Source: Paracoccus aestuarii (lineage in GTDB: Bacteria > Pseudomonadota > Alphaproteobacteria > Rhodobacterales > Rhodobacteraceae). From it: a DNA stretch of 64,000 nucleotides. The position numbers and the translations under genes were made by a program. A model generated the notes under the pieces. The model was not told the DNA's origin, did not search any database, and saw only the letters and a program-made list of their open reading frames with translations. Within the stretch, counting starts at the first letter, position 1. Each line of letters begins with the position of its first letter. The DNA is taken from NCBI RefSeq assembly GCF_028553885.1, contig NZ_CP067169.1, positions 2,529,001 through 2,593,000 of the forward strand. The letters run 5' to 3'. This document shows, piece by piece, positions 62,068 to 64,000 of the stretch.

Positions 62068-62881
62068 TCGCTGGCAGATGAATACTGTATTTATTGTTTT
62101 CATTTTTATTGTAGTGGTCCTTGCACTGAGTGAAGCCTACCTTGTTATTCAGGTTGCTCAGGGGGACGGAGGATGGGTTTCTGCGGCGACCGCCTTTATC
62201 ACACTTCTATTTCTATCAGCAGCCGGTAAGACTTTCCTAGACATCAGTCGGAAGAATTTTCTCGACACAAGTAAGCTGCCTGTCTCCGTTTTGAAAGAGC
62301 TTGCGGCGGAGATGGCGAAAATTGTTTCGAAGCCAGGCTTATCAGAAGTCGCTAAAAGGTTGGAGCTAATGCACGCGATATTAAATTTCGCGCGCAGCCG
62401 AATGCCTGACTGGGCGAAGGGAAATCATTTTGAATTTTGCGTCTTCATTGATAGAGAATTTCCTGTGATGGTTGCTTACACTGATAGCGCCCTTCAATCC
62501 CGAAATCGCAGCATGAGCCAGCGCGAAAGTAATCGCACTTACTACCGAGAAAAAATGTATGAGGCTGTTAAGCTATTAGATGGTCCGCAGAGTCAATTCC
62601 ATTATATCAACGACACAGAGAGTTCGGAGATAAACTACAGCTTTGTTCGAGACGAGCAAAGGGTGCAGATTCGCTCTTCTTTGCTAGCTTGCACAGACAC
62701 TGATACCCCTGCCATACTTGTTATCAGTAGCAATCAAAGGGACGCATTCAGCCTTGCAGATCCTGATTTCAACTCATTTGTTCGGTATTTGCTTGAGATG
62801 ATCCATCTTCAGACTGCTGACGGTAAGCTTGAGGAACTCTACAGAAACGAGCGCCCTGAATTGTTTTTAGAGGTTAGATAG
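62060..62881 (+). CDS. Membrane protein with GAF-like cytoplasmic domain
   Basis: A 273-residue protein with two N-terminal membrane helices (about residues 8-30, VFIVFIFIVVVLALSEAYLV, and 40-58, AATAFITLLFLSAAG), a helical linker (70-110), and a C-terminal alpha/beta domain (FEFCVFIDREFPVMVAYT... RVQIRSSLLACTDTDTPAILVIS... FVRYLLEMIHLQTADGKLEELY) that resembles GAF sensor domains. Such membrane-anchored sensors act as effectors or ligand receptors in several defence systems. It overlaps the kinase-like gene by eight bases. No family was assigned with confidence. Confidence 0.6.
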   Translation: MLDRWQMNTVFIVFIFIVVVLALSEAYLVIQVAQGDGGWVSAATAFITLLFLSAAGKTFLDISRKNFLDTSKLPVSVLKELAAEMAKIVSKPGLSEVAKRLELMHAILNFARSRMPDWAKGNHFEFCVFIDREFPVMVAYTDSALQSRNRSMSQRESNRTYYREKMYEAVKLLDGPQSQFHYINDTESSEINYSFVRDEQRVQIRSSLLACTDTDTPAILVISSNQRDAFSLADPDFNSFVRYLLEMIHLQTADGKLEELYRNERPELFLEVR

Positions 62882-63590
62882 GGTGCATTGATAGGTAGGG
62901 GAGTGGTCTCGCTAGTGCAAAACGCTGCGAGACCCTCTGAAGCTTATTGATAGACGGATTCGCGCGGCAACTCGCTTTCTCAACGTTGCCGCGTCTGCCG
63001 CGCATGTGGCTGTCACTCAGCTCTCTGCCAGCAACATCGAGCAAGGCGCTTGCCGCACTGCAAATAGGCTGAGTGTCCGCTTCAGGCCGAGGGCTCAATT
63101 GCTGCGTTGCATCGCCATCAGGTTGCTTCCCGCCTTGCGCGTTGGGTCAGGAACCCGTGTTGTTGCGCCGAGACTGAATGACCGCTTCTACACCTGCGGC
63201 TTCTGGTTAGCCGCATCGCTGAAAGGCGGCTTTCCGCCCTTGAGGTGGATCCTGCGCCGGTGACGCTGCCCGCGGGTCGAGCGTCCGCTTTGTCGAGATG
63301 CTGCATCTGCTCTGCCGCACTGCCGTATGACCGCTTCCCGCCCATTGCGGCCGCTCGACGCTTGACTGATGCCGGCGTGCAGCTTCTCCAAACCGGACGT
63401 TCGCTCTAAGTATGTGCTATCTCTGATTTCTCGCGTTGCTGCTACGGCATCTGCCGTCTGAACCACGACTGGACAATGAGGCAGTTGGTGAGAGCCGAGC
63501 CTGCAATTGGGGTGCTCGCCGTCACCAATGAGCACCTGAACGACCAGCTTCAAACCGGCAGAGGTATCATGCCACTCGCCTGCGCTCTGG
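62882..63590 (+). repeat. Intergenic region with diverged repeat copy I
   Basis: The recognisable part spans 63335-63407: CTTCCCGCCCATTGCGGCCG, GCCGGCGTGCAGCTTCTCC, AAACCGGACGTTCGC. A second, weaker similarity near 63065-63205 (TGCTGCGTTGCATCG, GCGCCGAGACTGAATGACCG) may be a decayed tandem copy. No gene is supported in the stretch. Confidence 0.5.
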
Positions 63591-64000
63591 ACTTGCCCGG
63601 CTTTTGTGGAGAGCGTTTAGCTCACTTCCCGTGCCTTTCGCTCGAAGGCGATGGGGCTTTGGAAGCCGAGCGATGAATGTCGCCTGACGGGGTTATAGAA
63701 TCCGTCGATGTATCTGGCGATGGCGTTTTCGGCCTGCTGGCGGGATTGCCAGGCGACCGGCCAGATCAGCTCTGACTTGATGGTTTTGAAGAACGTTTCC
63801 ACCATCGAGTTGTCGTAGCAGTTCCCACGCCCGCTCATCGAGATCAGGATGCCGCGTTTGCGGAGCAGCGCCTGATAGGTGACCGAGCAGTATTGCGATC
63901 CGCGGTCGGAATGATGGACCGGCCCGGGTGCAAAGTTGCGAACCACCAGAGCACGGCGCAGGGCTTCGACCGCGAGATCGCGCTTCAGACGATCACTCGT
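63591..64000 (-). mobile_element. IS3-family insertion sequence, truncated by window end
   Basis: The transposase at the window end and a probable element end TGGACTTGCCCGGCTTTTGT at 63591 mark one side of an IS3-family element. It is a different member from that at 22 kb, with distinct OrfB sequence. The other end and orfA lie beyond 64000, so completeness cannot be judged. Confidence 0.6.
63617..64000 (-). CDS. IS3-family transposase OrfB (partial)
   Basis: The C-terminal 127 codons of a DDE transposase, open to the window edge. Visible: TSDRLKRDLAVEALRRAL, PVHHSDRGSQYCSVTYQALL (second catalytic Asp), MSGRGNCYDNSMVETFFKTIKSEL (catalytic Glu) and IDGFYNPVRRHSSLGFQSP. No stop or shift is seen in this part. 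The N-terminal half is outside the window. Confidence 0.9.
   Translation of the reverse strand, partial: TSDRLKRDLAVEALRRALVVRNFAPGPVHHSDRGSQYCSVTYQALLRKRGILISMSGRGNCYDNSMVETFFKTIKSELIWPVAWQSRQQAENAIARYIDGFYNPVRRHSSLGFQSPIAFERKAREVS

Overview
The window is high-GC alphaproteobacterial chromosome. The protein sequences and gene order (secE-nusG-rplKAJL-rpoBC followed by rpsL-rpsG-fusA-tuf) look like Rhodobacterales, most probably Paracoccus or a close relative. That is an inference from family resemblance, not from a search.

Region 1 (1-21.97 kb) is conserved core. On the minus strand lie secE, nusG, rplK, rplA, rplJ, rplL, rpoB and rpoC, then a DMT-type exporter and a small glycosyltransferase-like gene, then rpsL, rpsG, fusA and tuf, and finally a UvrD/PcrA helicase. 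An EcsC-family gene converges on the helicase from the left. Good sigma70-type promoters are visible before secE and rpsL, and hairpin terminators follow rpoC and tuf. RpoB and RpsL carry wild-type residues at the classic rifampicin and streptomycin positions.

Region 2 (22-26.7 kb) is a mobile-element junction directly upstream of secE. It holds an IS481 end remnant, a decayed IS3-family element, the C-terminal remnant of a probable serine recombinase that reads into a tRNA 3' fragment (CAU anticodon), a tyrosine integrase beginning beside that fragment, and an IS481-family element with a 4-bp duplication and one nonsense codon.

Region 3 (27.2-33.2 kb) is a high-GC catabolic unit: an NMT1/THI5-like ABC importer, a 2-oxoglutarate/Fe(II) oxygenase, a LysR regulator and a cytosine-deaminase-like amidohydrolase. 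It suggests uptake and oxidation or deamination of a small N-heterocycle. The permease gene is frameshifted in a C homopolymer.

Region 4 (33.5-38 kb) is accessory DNA: an AT-rich pair of unknown genes, a stand-alone GIY-YIG protein, a FosA-like glutathione transferase, a GNAT acetyltransferase and a SnoaL-like remnant. These are separated by copies of a dispersed intergenic repeat.

Region 5 (37.9-45.7 kb) is a carbohydrate or sugar-acid module: LysR regulator, threonate-dehydrogenase-like enzyme and TRAP transporter on the minus strand, and a split transketolase plus an SDR on the plus strand. Two operator-like sites lie in the divergent intergenic region, and a strong terminator ends the module.

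Region 6 (45.9-64 kb) is defence and resistance DNA. It contains a nuclease-nSTAND ATPase, an ABC-type AAA ATPase with a degenerate P-loop, an IS1182 element inserted into a repeat copy, a copper module (cueR, DUF411, glutaredoxin-MauE fusion, DUF305), chromate genes (rhodanese-ChrB and ChrA), and an AT-richer set of three genes. Those three are a nucleotide-hydrolase/TIR-like P-loop ATPase, a deoxynucleoside-kinase-like protein and a membrane GAF-like protein. They are the best candidate here for an undescribed system. The window ends inside another IS3-family transposase.

A repeat of roughly 80-210 bp, with hairpin-forming sequence, occurs at least nine times between 33 and 63.4 kb, always in the same orientation and always between genes.
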